DNA of 64,000 bases from Azosocius agrarius (GTDB lineage: Bacteria > Pseudomonadota > Gammaproteobacteria > UBA6186 > Azoamicaceae), in contig CP066692.1 of NCBI GenBank assembly GCA_016432505.1, positions 248,001-312,000 on the forward strand, in the 5' to 3' direction. Both the position numbers and the translations under genes were made by a program. The notes under the pieces are model-generated. The model was not told the origin of the DNA. It did no database searches and saw only the letters and a list, made by a program, of their open reading frames with translations. Shown piece after piece: positions 17,795 to 26,751 of this stretch (within the stretch, counting starts at the first letter, position 1; each line of letters begins with the position of its first letter).

Positions 17795-18784
17795 TTATAT
17801 AAGAGGTTCTTTTTCATATTGTTTTTGTATATTATCCCAACAATCAATATGCATACCTAAAGACAACCCTTTAGATACTAAAATATCTTTAATTTCTGTT
17901 AAAGATTTTTTACCTAAATTAGGAGTTCTGAGTAACTCTATTTCTGTTTTTTGAACTAAATCACCAATATAATAAATATTTTCAGCCTTTAAACAATTGG
18001 CAGATCTTACAGTTAATTCTAAATCATCAACGGGTCTTAACAAAATAGGATCAATATTTATTTGATCAGAAATTTCTTCTTCTTTATTATCTCCCTCAAA
18101 ATTAACAAAAACAGATAATTGATCAGATAAAACATTAGATGCATACCTTACCGCCTCCTCCGCTTCAATAGTACCATCAGTTTCAAGTTCAATGATTAAC
18201 TTATCTAAATCAGTTCTTTGTTCAACACGTGTATTTTCTACACTATATGAAACTTTTTTTATGGGACTAAAAGAAGCATCTAATTGTATCCACCCCACAT
18301 TAGTGTTTTCCTTTCTTAAATAAGCTGGAAAATATCCTTTACCTTTAACAACATTCAACAATATATTAAGCTCTACAGAACCAGTAATATGTGCTATAAC
18401 ATGATCAAAATTAATAATTTTTACATTATGAGGCAATAATATATCTCCAGCTATTACTACACCTGGACCTTTTTTATATAAATTTAATTCAACAAAATCT
18501 CTATTTTCAAGCTTAAATCTAATTCCTTTCAAATTTAAAATAATATCAGTAACATCTTCTTTTATACCATCTTTAGCAATATATTCATGAAAAACTCCAT
18601 CTATTTTAATTTCAAGAATTGCATAACCTGGAATACAAGATAATAATATTCTACGTAAAGCATTACCTAACGTATGACCAAACCCTCTTTCTAAAGGTTC
18701 TAAAATTAATTTTACTTTATTAAACCCAATATTTTGAACAGTAACCAATTTAGGTTTCAAAAAATCAATAGCATTATATTTCAT
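17795..18784 (-). CDS. rpoA: RNA polymerase alpha subunit
   Basis: Assembles RNA polymerase and contacts UP elements and activators. The N-terminal dimerisation domain contains LEPLERGFGHTLGNALRRILL, and the C-terminal domain contains LLRTPNLGKKSLTEIKDIL with the helix-hairpin-helix that binds the minor groove. At 329 residues both domains are complete, so promoter UP-element or activator contacts remain possible despite genome reduction. It is in the alpha operon between rpsD and rplQ. Confidence 0.98.
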   Translation of the reverse strand: MKYNAIDFLKPKLVTVQNIGFNKVKLILEPLERGFGHTLGNALRRILLSCIPGYAILEIKIDGVFHEYIAKDGIKEDVTDIILNLKGIRFKLENRDFVELNLYKKGPGVVIAGDILLPHNVKIINFDHVIAHITGSVELNILLNVVKGKGYFPAYLRKENTNVGWIQLDASFSPIKKVSYSVENTRVEQRTDLDKLIIELETDGTIEAEEAVRYASNVLSDQLSVFVNFEGDNKEEEISDQINIDPILLRPVDDLELTVRSANCLKAENIYYIGDLVQKTEIELLRTPNLGKKSLTEIKDILVSKGLSLGMHIDCWDNIQKQYEKEPLI

Positions 18785-18812
18785 ATTTAATTAATCTCAC
18801 CAAAATTAAACA

Positions 18813-19466
18813 TTACTTAGAATATAATTCCACAACCATCTGTTCTTTAATTTCAGATGGCAAATTATCTCTATCAGGAATTCTTTTAAAAACACCAAAT
18901 AAATTATTTATATCAACTTCTACCCAATCAACAAAACCAATAGTTTTCATATAATTCAAAGACGCATTAATTCTAAATTGATTTTTACTATGATCACTAA
19001 TTTTTATAATATCTCCAACTGAAACAGAATATGAAGGTATCGATATAACTAATTCTTTTTGAGTTTTAAAAGATTTTACAATAATAGATTTATGTCTCAC
19101 TAATTGCCTAGCTTCAGCTCTTGTTGAAGCAAAGCCCATTCTATAAACAACATTATCAAGTCTAGTTTCTAATAATGTTAATAAAACATTTCCAGTTATC
19201 ATCTTACTTTTTGAGGCTTTTTTATAATAATTTTTAAATTGTTTTTCCAATATACCATACATATATTTTAACATTTGCTTAGCTGATAATTGCAAAGAAT
19301 AATTACTATGCTTTCTTTTTTTTACACCATGTTGTCCAGGGAAAACGTTCAATTTACATTTATTACTTATATCCATTCCACTTCTACTTTTTAAACCTAA
19401 ATCAGTTCCAATTCTCCTTGATTTTTTACAAATTTTTCCAATATGTCTCGCCATCTTTATAATCAC
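18813..19466 (-). CDS. rpsD: 30S ribosomal protein S4
   Basis: Primary 16S-binding protein. MARHIGKICKKSRRIGTDL marks the usual N-terminus, so translation probably begins at the ATG four codons into the open frame (19454) rather than at 19466. The S4 RNA-binding fold is seen in LETRLDNVVYRMGFASTRAEARQLV. A C-terminal LPSEIKEQMVVELYSK matches the family. It has the normal position between rpsK and rpoA. Confidence 0.97.
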   Translation of the reverse strand: MIIKMARHIGKICKKSRRIGTDLGLKSRSGMDISNKCKLNVFPGQHGVKKRKHSNYSLQLSAKQMLKYMYGILEKQFKNYYKKASKSKMITGNVLLTLLETRLDNVVYRMGFASTRAEARQLVRHKSIIVKSFKTQKELVISIPSYSVSVGDIIKISDHSKNQFRINASLNYMKTIGFVDWVEVDINNLFGVFKRIPDRDNLPSEIKEQMVVELYSK

Positions 19467-19483
19467 CTATATATTATTTAAAA

Positions 19484-19903
19484 TTACACCCTACGTTCTT
19501 TTTTAGGCCTACAACCATTATGAGGAATCCCAGTAACATTAGTTATTTTTTCAATGTTTAAAAATTCTCCTAAAGCTCTAACAGCAGATTCAGAACCAGA
19601 TCCTGGCCCTTTTATATATACTTCTGCTGATATTTTTTTTACTATTTCTGTGCTTTTTAAATCTTTAACATACTTTTCTTTAAATTTTTTAATGGCTGAT
19701 TTAGAAGCTAATCCAGCAGCATAAGGCGTACTTTTTCTAGACCCCTTAAAACCCTGGCCTCCGGCTGTTGCCCAAGATAAAACATTACCTTCAAAATCCG
19801 TCAAACTAACTATCGTATTATTAAAAGAAGCTTGAATATACACTTTAACATTTGATATAGATTTTCTATATTTTTTATTAGATTTTACTAAATTAATACT
19901 CAT
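19484..19903 (-). CDS. rpsK: 30S ribosomal protein S11
   Basis: Platform protein of the small subunit. YIQASFNNTIVSLTD, SWATAGGQGFKGSRKSTPYAA and GIPHNGCRPKKERRV are classic S11 signatures. It is 139 residues, slightly longer than usual at the N-terminus. It follows rpsM with a single base between them. Confidence 0.98.
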   Translation of the reverse strand: MSINLVKSNKKYRKSISNVKVYIQASFNNTIVSLTDFEGNVLSWATAGGQGFKGSRKSTPYAAGLASKSAIKKFKEKYVKDLKSTEIVKKISAEVYIKGPGSGSESAVRALGEFLNIEKITNVTGIPHNGCRPKKERRV

Positions 19904-19904
19904 A

Positions 19905-20276
19905 TTATTTTTCCATTACTTTTTTTGTAAGTTTTGATTTCTTTTTTTTTCTAGTTTTAGCATTAGTTTTAGTTCTTTGTCCTCTAACAGGAAGGCTTAA
20001 CCTATGTCTCATACCTCTATAACATTTTATGTCTTTTAACCTTTTAATATTTATAGATATTCTTCTTCTTAAATCTCCTTCTACTTCAAATTCATTTACT
20101 ATATTTTGAATATTTACTATTTCATCATCTTTTAAATCAGAAACTTTTATCAATTCAGATACACCAACTTTATTACATATATACTTGGCTCTGGTATACC
20201 CAATGCCATAAATATCAGTAAGGGCAATAATAATATGTTTTTTAGATGGTAACACAACCCCAGCAACACGTACCAT
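19905..20276 (-). CDS. rpsM: 30S ribosomal protein S13
   Basis: Head protein contacting the P-site tRNA and 50S bridge. RVAGVVLPSKKHIIIALTDIYGIG at the N-terminus and YRGMRHRLSLPVRGQRTKTNA near the C-terminus are diagnostic. It is 123 residues, with a lysine-rich tail. It opens the alpha operon, 26 bases after the small rpmJ gene. Confidence 0.98.
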   Translation of the reverse strand: MVRVAGVVLPSKKHIIIALTDIYGIGYTRAKYICNKVGVSELIKVSDLKDDEIVNIQNIVNEFEVEGDLRRRISINIKRLKDIKCYRGMRHRLSLPVRGQRTKTNAKTRKKKKSKLTKKVMEK

Positions 20277-20302
20277 TTATAACTCCTATAAATAATAATT
20301 AT

Positions 20303-20416
20303 TTAACCTTGTCTTTGTTTATGTTTTTTATTTTTACAAATTATTAAAACACACCCTTTTCGTCGAATTACACAACAATTCGAACATATTTTTTTACCAG
20401 AAGATCTCACTTTCAT
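20303..20416 (-). CDS. rpmJ: 50S ribosomal protein L36
   Basis: A 37-residue frame between secY and rpsM, beginning MKVRSSGKKICSNCCVIRR and ending KNKKHKQRQG. The zinc ligands of the C+ form are present (Cys11, Cys14, Cys27, His32). This is the canonical position at the end of the spc operon. Confidence 0.96.
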   Translation of the reverse strand: MKVRSSGKKICSNCCVIRRKGCVLIICKNKKHKQRQG

Positions 20417-20458
20417 AATATACACCAAAAAATTTTACAATAATTCATATTTTACTAC

Positions 20459-21754
20459 TTATATTAAACCTCTAAGTTTTGATTTTTTCATCAAATTTTC
20501 ATATTGCTGAGACATCAATTGAGTTTGAATATTTGAAATAAAATCTATAATAACAACAACAACTATTAATAAAGATGTTCCTCCAAACATAAAAGATACA
20601 CCAGTAAAAAGTTTCAAAATTTCTGGAGATAAAGAAATAAAAGTAATATATATTGACCCAATAACAGTTAATCTCATAACAACTTTATCTATATAAATTG
20701 ATGTTTGCTCTCCAGGTCTAATACCTGGTAAAAACCCACCAGATTTTTTTAAACTATTAGATGTTTCTTTTGGATTAAATATTAATGCAGTATAAAAAAA
20801 ACAAAAAAATATAATTCCAAATCCATATAAAAATATATATAAAGGTTGACCAGGAGATAAAAAAACACTAATTTTATAAAAAAATCCTGGATTTATTGGA
20901 TTGCTAAACCATTGAAAAATAGTTACAGGAAACATAATTAAAATAGACGCAAAAATAGGAGGCAATACCCCAGAAATATTAATTTTTAAAGGTAAATGAC
21001 TTTTTTGAGCAGCATACATTTTTCTTCCATGTTGTCTTTTAGCATAATTAACTAAAATTTTTCTTTGTGCTTTCTCTACAAAAACAATCAAAAAAATAAT
21101 AAAAACTAAAAATAAGAGTAAAACTAAAAAAACAACAAAATGAGTTTCTCCCTGCCTAATTCTATCCAAAATTTCATAAACAGAACCAGGAAAACTAGAA
21201 ATTATTCCAATGCAAATTATTAACGATATACCATTTCCAACACCTCTTTCTGTAATTTGCTCTCCTAACCACATCAAAAAAATAGTGCCAGTTACTAAAG
21301 TCAAAACAACAATAAAATAATATAAAAAAACACTGTTTTCAATATTATCTCCCATAACATATTTTGCCATTCCAATAGCATGTACAATCGCTAAAAATAA
21401 TGTTAAATATCTAGTATATTGTGAAATTTTACGTCTTCCATAATTTCCTTCTTTTTGTAATTGAGATAAAGGAGACCATACAGCTATTAACATTTGCATA
21501 ATGATAGAAGAAGATATATATGGCATCACCCCCAATGCAAAAACAGTTAATCTTGATAAAGACCCACCTGAAAATAAATTAAATAATCCCAAAATTCCAT
21601 TATCATTAAACTCATTAAAAAAACTATCACAATTTAACCCAGGTATTGGAATATGACAACCAAACCTATAAACAATTAAAGAAAAAAATAAAAAAAATAA
21701 TCTACTTCTTAAACTAGAAGAGCCACTGTTTAAATTTGCTTTATTAAATATCAT
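20459..21754 (-). CDS. secY: Sec translocon subunit SecY
   Basis: Channel subunit of the SecYEG protein-export complex. Ten membrane segments are apparent, with the usual plug-proximal IPIPGLN and the cytosolic loop YGRRKISQYTRYLTL. PPIFASILIMFP and GTSLLIVVVVIIDF are typical. The frame extends to 21778, but the ATG at 21754 with AAGG upstream, one base after the rplO stop, gives the normal N-terminus MIFNKANLN; 431 residues. It is needed for export of the porin, cytochromes, SurA and HtrA seen here. Confidence 0.96.
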   Translation of the reverse strand: MIFNKANLNSGSSSLRSRLFFLFFSLIVYRFGCHIPIPGLNCDSFFNEFNDNGILGLFNLFSGGSLSRLTVFALGVMPYISSSIIMQMLIAVWSPLSQLQKEGNYGRRKISQYTRYLTLFLAIVHAIGMAKYVMGDNIENSVFLYYFIVVLTLVTGTIFLMWLGEQITERGVGNGISLIICIGIISSFPGSVYEILDRIRQGETHFVVFLVLLLFLVFIIFLIVFVEKAQRKILVNYAKRQHGRKMYAAQKSHLPLKINISGVLPPIFASILIMFPVTIFQWFSNPINPGFFYKISVFLSPGQPLYIFLYGFGIIFFCFFYTALIFNPKETSNSLKKSGGFLPGIRPGEQTSIYIDKVVMRLTVIGSIYITFISLSPEILKLFTGVSFMFGGTSLLIVVVVIIDFISNIQTQLMSQQYENLMKKSKLRGLI

Positions 21755-21755
21755 A

Positions 21756-22184
21756 CTAAAATACCTTGCCTCCAACATCTTCTATAAATTTTTTGACACC
21801 ATTAGTAACAGACAACCCTATCACATTCATCTTTTTATTAATTTTACCAGATAATACAATTTTAACTCGTTTTATATTTTCATTAATTACATTAAATTTT
21901 TTTAAAGAATTTAAAGTAACATTTTCTTCTTTAACTTTTTCTATTTCAAACAACCTAATTTCTTTAAAAAAGAGTGATTTTCTAGTTTTAAAACCAAATT
22001 TAGGAACTCTTCTTTGAAAAGGAGACTGTCCACCCTCAAACCCCCTTTTATGAAAACCTCCAGCTCTAGCTTTTTGACCTTTATGCCCTCTCCCACAAGT
22101 TTTTCCTTTACCTGACCCAATTCCTCTTCCTAATCTTTTCTTTATTTTTTTTTTTACCAAACAACCTATTTTATTTAAATACAT
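21756..22184 (-). CDS. rplO: 50S ribosomal protein L15
   Basis: Large-subunit assembly protein. The Gly-rich segment RLGRGIGSGKGKTCGRGHKGQ and GGFHKRGFEGGQSPFQRR are unmistakable. It is 142 residues. It lies between rpmD and secY as in most bacteria. Confidence 0.97.
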   Translation of the reverse strand: MYLNKIGCLVKKKIKKRLGRGIGSGKGKTCGRGHKGQKARAGGFHKRGFEGGQSPFQRRVPKFGFKTRKSLFFKEIRLFEIEKVKEENVTLNSLKKFNVINENIKRVKIVLSGKINKKMNVIGLSVTNGVKKFIEDVGGKVF

Positions 22185-22188
22185 AAAA

Positions 22189-22377
22189 TTACTCTTTAAC
22201 TTCTAATAAATAACAAACTTTATTAATCATACCTCTAGTATAACAATTATCTTCAAGACAAACACTTTGTCCTATTTTTTTTAATCCTAATCCCAATAAA
22301 GTAAATTTATGAGATTTTATTCTACCAATAGAACTATGCAATAATTTTATATATAACATTTTTTTACCACTACACAT
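22189..22377 (-). CDS. rpmD: 50S ribosomal protein L30
   Basis: Small large-subunit protein. SSIGRIKSHKFTLLGLGLKKIG and RGMINKVCYLLEV match L30. The ATG at 22377 directly abuts the rpsE stop and gives 62 residues; an ATG at 22359 would give 56, so the true start is uncertain by six residues. It has the canonical place between rpsE and rplO. Confidence 0.93.
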   Translation of the reverse strand: MCSGKKMLYIKLLHSSIGRIKSHKFTLLGLGLKKIGQSVCLEDNCYTRGMINKVCYLLEVKE

Positions 22378-22893
22378 TTAAATAGATCCTTTAACATCAG
22401 ATATATTTAATCCACGTTTAGTAGCAACAAATTCTAAAGAATGCATATTCATCAACCCATTTACGGTAGCTTTTACTACATTAACAGGATTAGTAGAACC
22501 TATACACTTTGCAACAACATTATGAATCCCTACAACTTCAAAAACAGCTCTCATAGAAGCTCCAGCAATGATTCCAGTGCCAATTGCTGCAGGCAAAATA
22601 ATAACTTTAGAAGCTCCATGTGAAAATATTACTGAATGAAATAATGTATTATTATTAAGTTCAATGTAAATCATATTATGTCTAGCATTATCCATAGCTT
22701 TTAAAATAGCTACAGCTACTTCTTTAGCTTTTCCTCTACCAATACCTATTTTTCCATTTCCATCTCCAACAACAGTTAAAGCAGAAAATCCAAAAATTCT
22801 ACCACCTTTTACAACTTTAGCATTTCTTGATATATGTACAAGTTTTTCTTGATACCCATCATTCTTATATCCAACATCTTCTATATTTACCAT
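22378..22893 (-). CDS. rpsE: 30S ribosomal protein S5
   Basis: Accuracy-related small-subunit protein. KVVKGGRIFGFSALTVVGDGNGKIGIGRGKAKEV is the S5 double-stranded-RNA-binding domain, and the C-terminal domain includes AGASMRAVFEVVGIHNVVAK. It is 171 residues, normal length, between rplR and rpmD in the spc operon. Confidence 0.98.
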   Translation of the reverse strand: MVNIEDVGYKNDGYQEKLVHISRNAKVVKGGRIFGFSALTVVGDGNGKIGIGRGKAKEVAVAILKAMDNARHNMIYIELNNNTLFHSVIFSHGASKVIILPAAIGTGIIAGASMRAVFEVVGIHNVVAKCIGSTNPVNVVKATVNGLMNMHSLEFVATKRGLNISDVKGSI

Positions 22894-22914
22894 ATAAATA
22901 ACCTCAAAATATAC

Positions 22915-23271
22915 TTAACATTTAACTCCATTATTTTTAATAGCATCAGCAAGTGCCTTTATTCTTCCATGAAATTTAAACCCTGAACGATCAAAAGCTA
23001 AATTTTTAATTCCTTTTAATAATATTCTTTTTGAAAACAATTCACCAACCATAACGGCCACATCGACTTTTTTCATACCAACACGTAAATTATCTTTTAT
23101 AGATTTATCAAGACTAGAAGCAGATTCTATAACCTCTTTTCCATCAAAAGTAAATGCTTGAGCATAAATATGCTTTAATGTTTTATAAACAGTTAATCTA
23201 ATAACACACAATTCTTTTATTTTTTTTCTTATCTTTAAAGCTCTTTTTTTTCTTGAAGATAAAATTTTCAT
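22915..23271 (-). CDS. rplR: 50S ribosomal protein L18
   Basis: 5S rRNA-binding protein. RLTVYKTLKHIYAQ, the SLDKSIKDNL segment and the terminal FDRSGFKFHGRIKALADAI are L18 features. It is 118 residues, between rplF and rpsE. Confidence 0.97.
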   Translation of the reverse strand: MKILSSRKKRALKIRKKIKELCVIRLTVYKTLKHIYAQAFTFDGKEVIESASSLDKSIKDNLRVGMKKVDVAVMVGELFSKRILLKGIKNLAFDRSGFKFHGRIKALADAIKNNGVKC

Positions 23272-23283
23272 TTACATAACTCA

Positions 23284-23817
23284 CTATTTTTTCTTAGTTT
23301 CTTTTAAAAAAATAATCTCATCAGAATAACGTATTCCCTTACCTTTATACGCCTCTGGTATTCTCTTATTTCTAATATCAGCCGCAACCTGTCCTACCAT
23401 AATTTTACAAATTCCTGAAATAACAATTTCAACATTATTTAAAACACATACATTAATATTAGAAGGGATTTTATAAAATACAGAATGAGAATACCCAAGC
23501 AATAATTCTAACACATTTTTTTCTACTTTTGCACGATATCCAACACCCTTTAAAATAAGTTTTTTGCTAAATAAATTATTAACGCCAAATATAATATTAG
23601 ATAACAATGCATATACTGTACCAAGCAATGCCTTATTATAATCTATATCTATAATTTGTTTGACATATAACAAATTATTTTCAATAACAATTTCTATAGA
23701 TTTATGCAAAATAAAACTCATTTCCCCTTTTGATCCTGAAATAACAACATAAGAATCACTTTTTTTTATTTCCGTTCCAATAGGAACAATAATAGGTTTT
23801 TTAGCCAATCTAGACAT
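23284..23817 (-). CDS. rplF: 50S ribosomal protein L6
   Basis: Large-subunit protein near the GTPase centre. MSRLAKKPIIVPIGTEI at the start, LILKGVGYRAKV in the middle and RIPEAYKGKGIRYSDE near the end identify L6. It is 177 residues, in spc-operon order. Confidence 0.98.
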   Translation of the reverse strand: MSRLAKKPIIVPIGTEIKKSDSYVVISGSKGEMSFILHKSIEIVIENNLLYVKQIIDIDYNKALLGTVYALLSNIIFGVNNLFSKKLILKGVGYRAKVEKNVLELLLGYSHSVFYKIPSNINVCVLNNVEIVISGICKIMVGQVAADIRNKRIPEAYKGKGIRYSDEIIFLKETKKK

Positions 23818-23829
23818 AAATTAATCCCT

Positions 23830-24228
23830 TTATTCAACAATACATAAAATTTCACCACCTTGATTAAGCATTCTTGCTTTTTTATCACTTACTACTCCTA
23901 AAGAAGTTGAAATAATAGCTATACCTAACCCACCTAAAACAAACGGTAAATCATTACTTTTTTTATAAATTCTTAACCCAGGACGACTTACTCTTTTTAT
24001 TTTAGATATAACAGGTTTATTTTTATGATATTTTAAATAAATTTCTAAATTATTTTTATTTAAATTATTCATATTAACACTATAACCTTTAATATAACCT
24101 TCACTTTTAAGCACATCTAATATTTTTATTTTTTTTATAGAATTAGATAATGTAACAAAAGATTTTTTTGCCATTTGCCCATTTCTTATTCTAGTTAACA
24201 AATCAGATATAGGATCTTGCATACTCAT
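23830..24228 (-). CDS. rpsH: 30S ribosomal protein S8
   Basis: Central-domain 16S-binding protein. MSMQDPISDLLTRIRNGQ is the standard N-terminus, so the ATG at 24228 is preferred over the upstream TTG at 24243. The C-terminal SRPGLRIYKKSNDLPFVLGGLGI is normal; 132 residues. It follows rpsN by eight bases. Confidence 0.97.
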   Translation of the reverse strand: MSMQDPISDLLTRIRNGQMAKKSFVTLSNSIKKIKILDVLKSEGYIKGYSVNMNNLNKNNLEIYLKYHKNKPVISKIKRVSRPGLRIYKKSNDLPFVLGGLGIAIISTSLGVVSDKKARMLNQGGEILCIVE

Positions 24229-24236
24229 TATTTGAA

Positions 24237-24542
24237 CTACCAACTAGCTTTTCTAATTCCAGGAATATCTCCACGCATAGCATAAAATCTAAACATGTTT
24301 CTACATAATCCAACTCTACTATAAACTCCATTTCCTCTACCAGTTACAAAACATCGATTTCTTAATCTACATTTATTTGAATCTTTAGGTAAATTTTGCA
24401 TTAAATACTGAGCATTCTCTTTTTCTTCTAAAGTCGCTTCTGGATTTTTAATAACAAATCTTAATTCACTTCTTTTTTGAAAATATTTTAAAAACAAACT
24501 CTTTCTACGAGCTTGCCTTTCAATCATTCTATTACTAGACAT
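24237..24542 (-). CDS. rpsN: 30S ribosomal protein S14 (zinc-free long form)
   Basis: Small-subunit head protein. The 101-residue length and absence of the CxxC pairs mark the C-minus form usual in Proteobacteria. NRCFVTGRGNGVYSRVGLCRNMFR and GDIPGIRKASW are diagnostic. Between rplE and rpsH. Confidence 0.98.
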   Translation of the reverse strand: MSSNRMIERQARRKSLFLKYFQKRSELRFVIKNPEATLEEKENAQYLMQNLPKDSNKCRLRNRCFVTGRGNGVYSRVGLCRNMFRFYAMRGDIPGIRKASW

Positions 24543-24565
24543 ATAAATTCCTTAAATAAACAAAA

Positions 24566-25102
24566 CTATAATAAAAAAGGAAAATTAAACAATTTTAATA
24601 ACTCTAACCCAGCCTTATCATTTTTAGCCGTTGTAGTAATACAAATATCTAATCCTCTTAATTTATCTATTTTATCATAATCAATCTCTGGAAAAATTAT
24701 TTGTTCTTTTATGCCAAAACTATAATTTCCGCGCCCATCAAAAGATTTAACATTTAATCCTCTAAAATCTCTAATTCTTGGAATAACTATAGACAACAGT
24801 CTGTCCAAAAATTCATACATGATAATAGATCTTAAAGTAACCATACAACCAATAGGCCACCCTTCCCTAACTTTAAATCCAGCTATAGATTTTCTTGCTT
24901 TAGTAATAACAGCTTTTTGTCCAGTAATTAAACATAAATCGGATAAAGCATTATCAATACATTTTTTATCATTTACAGCTTCTCCAACCCCCATATTTAA
25001 AGTTATTTTTTTAATAACAGGAACTTCCATTATATTAATGTTATTCATTTTAATAAATTTGGGAACAATTTCATTATAATACATATTTTTTAATCTAGCC
25101 AT
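24566..25102 (-). CDS. rplE: 50S ribosomal protein L5
   Basis: 5S rRNA and P-site tRNA contact protein. KITLNMGVGEAVNDKK, TKARKSIAGFKVREGWPIG and FDGRGNYSFGIKEQIIFPEIDYDK are L5 hallmarks. It is 178 residues. The start overlaps the rplX stop by eight bases, suggesting translational coupling. Confidence 0.98.
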   Translation of the reverse strand: MARLKNMYYNEIVPKFIKMNNINIMEVPVIKKITLNMGVGEAVNDKKCIDNALSDLCLITGQKAVITKARKSIAGFKVREGWPIGCMVTLRSIIMYEFLDRLLSIVIPRIRDFRGLNVKSFDGRGNYSFGIKEQIIFPEIDYDKIDKLRGLDICITTTAKNDKAGLELLKLFNFPFLL

Positions 25103-25445
25103 TTTTCACAGCCTCATTTGTAGATTTATAAACACGAAATTTTTTTCCATTTTCTAAAAATTTAAAAACAATTTTATCTCTTTTACCAGTAACATTATTT
25201 ATAATAGATATATTAGAATAATTTATTGGAAATTCACGTTCTATAATTCCAGCAACTTGCTCTTTAGAAGGATTTCCTTTTATATGTTTTTTATGCATAT
25301 TTATACCCTCTATCAAAACACTATAAGAATTATCTAAACTAGATTTAGTAGTTTTAATTTTAAAAATTTTTAAAACCACTCCTTTTTTTCCAATATCATT
25401 GCCTACATTAACTATAACTTTATCGCCTTTTTTTATTTTTAACAC
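25095..25445 (-). CDS. rplX: 50S ribosomal protein L24
   Basis: Assembly-initiating large-subunit protein with a KOW motif, seen here as KKGDKVIVNVGNDIGKKGVVLKI at the N-terminus, followed by VLIEGINMHKKHIK. It is 116 residues, in spc-operon order between rplN and rplE. Confidence 0.96.
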   Translation of the reverse strand: MLKIKKGDKVIVNVGNDIGKKGVVLKIFKIKTTKSSLDNSYSVLIEGINMHKKHIKGNPSKEQVAGIIEREFPINYSNISIINNVTGKRDKIVFKFLENGKKFRVYKSTNEAVKNG

Positions 25446-25457
25446 AATAAAAAACTC

Positions 25458-25826
25458 CTACACAACTTCTGGTGCTAATGAAATGATTTTCATATATTTT
25501 TCACACCTCAATTCTCTCGCTATTGGCCCAAAAATACGAGTTCCTAATAATTGCCCTTGAGAATTTAATAAAACAACAGCATTATTATCAAACTTAATTA
25601 ATGACCCATCTGATCTTCTAACTCCTTTTTTAGTTCTAACAATTACAGCATCTAAAACTTCACCTTTTTTAACTTTACTTTTAGGTATAGCTTCTTTAAC
25701 AGTTATTTTAATAGAATCACCTATTTTAGCCCAACGTTTTTTAGATCCACCAAAAACTTTTATACACATAACAGATTTTGCACCACTATTATCAGCAACA
25801 AACAAAATAGATTGCATTTGTATCAT
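25458..25826 (-). CDS. rplN: 50S ribosomal protein L14
   Basis: Large-subunit protein at an intersubunit bridge. MIQMQSILFVADNSGAKSVMCIKV is the standard N-terminus; the ATG at 25826 has GGGAG about seven bases upstream and gives 122 residues, so the longer open frame to 25868 is rejected. GTRIFGPIARELR near the end is typical. It opens the spc operon. Confidence 0.98.
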   Translation of the reverse strand: MIQMQSILFVADNSGAKSVMCIKVFGGSKKRWAKIGDSIKITVKEAIPKSKVKKGEVLDAVIVRTKKGVRRSDGSLIKFDNNAVVLLNSQGQLLGTRIFGPIARELRCEKYMKIISLAPEVV

Positions 25827-25854
25827 TATAAATCTCCCAAAAATTACAATATTT

Positions 25855-26112
25855 TTACACACGCTCATTTAATATTTGTAAAAATAACCAAAATTTGGTT
25901 TTAGAATAAGGAGAAGATTCTTTAATACTAACAATATCACCCTCTTTACATATATCATTTTCATCATGAACATGAAGTTTCGTAGATCTAATAATAACTT
26001 TTTTATAAACAGGATGAAGTATTTTTTTATCTATCCTAACAATAACTGTTTTTAAAGATTTTTTTCTAATAACAACCCCTTTCAAAACTCTCAAAATACT
26101 ATCATTTTTCAT
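25855..26112 (-). CDS. rpsQ: 30S ribosomal protein S17
   Basis: 16S-binding OB-fold protein. LRVLKGVVIRKKSLKTVIV, HPVYKKVIIRSTKLHVHDENDICKEGD and SPYSKTKFW match S17. It is 85 residues, between rpmC and rplN. Confidence 0.96.
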   Translation of the reverse strand: MKNDSILRVLKGVVIRKKSLKTVIVRIDKKILHPVYKKVIIRSTKLHVHDENDICKEGDIVSIKESSPYSKTKFWLFLQILNERV

Positions 26113-26114
26113 AA

Positions 26115-26309
26115 TTAATTACTCTTTTTTTTTTCATTAATAACAGTACATATTTTAGCAATATTTTTACTTGTTTTAGAAAATAAATGAAATTTCGTAA
26201 ATTCCCCTGTTGCTCTACAAATATTATACTTTAATCTTTCTCTTAACAAACCATTTAATATTACAATTAATTCTTCTTTCGTTTTATGTTTTAATAATTG
26301 TGCTTTCAT
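26115..26309 (-). CDS. rpmC: 50S ribosomal protein L29
   Basis: Small exit-tunnel protein. LKHKTKEELIVILNGLLRERLKYN and the terminal IAKICTVINEKK match L29. It is 64 residues. Its first base is shared with the last base of the rplP stop codon, and it lies two bases before rpsQ. Confidence 0.94.
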   Translation of the reverse strand: MKAQLLKHKTKEELIVILNGLLRERLKYNICRATGEFTKFHLFSKTSKNIAKICTVINEKKKSN

Positions 26310-26722
26310 TACATATTTACCTTTTCAATAAAACCTGTTTTAACAGGTAATTTAGCAGATGCTAATCTAAAAGCTTCTTTAGCGATATCAGAACTAACTC
26401 CTTCAACTTCAAATAATACTCTTCCAGGTTGAGTTAAAAATACCCAATACTCTACATTTCCCTTTCCTTTTCCTTGTCTAACTTCTATAGGCTTTTTAGT
26501 TATTGGCTTATCTGGAAAAATTCTAATCCAAACTTTACCATTTCTTTTAATGTATCTACTAATAGCTCTACGAGCAGACTCTATCTGTCTAGAAGTAATT
26601 CTAGCATGACTTAATGCCCTAACTCCATATTCACCAAATACAACTTTCAATCCTCTAGAAGCTTTACCCTTATTTCTACCTTTTTGTTGTTTTCTATATT
26701 TCGTTCGTTTAGGTTGCAACAT
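26309..26722 (-). CDS. rplP: 50S ribosomal protein L16
   Basis: A-site region large-subunit protein. MLQPKRTKYRKQQKGRNKGKA, RQIESARRAISRYIKR and the PDKPITKKPIEVRQGKGKGNVEYW region are diagnostic. It is 137 residues, in S10-operon order. Confidence 0.98.
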   Translation of the reverse strand: MLQPKRTKYRKQQKGRNKGKASRGLKVVFGEYGVRALSHARITSRQIESARRAISRYIKRNGKVWIRIFPDKPITKKPIEVRQGKGKGNVEYWVFLTQPGRVLFEVEGVSSDIAKEAFRLASAKLPVKTGFIEKVNM

Positions 26723-26751
26723 AATATTAACTCCATAAAATTTAATTAAAA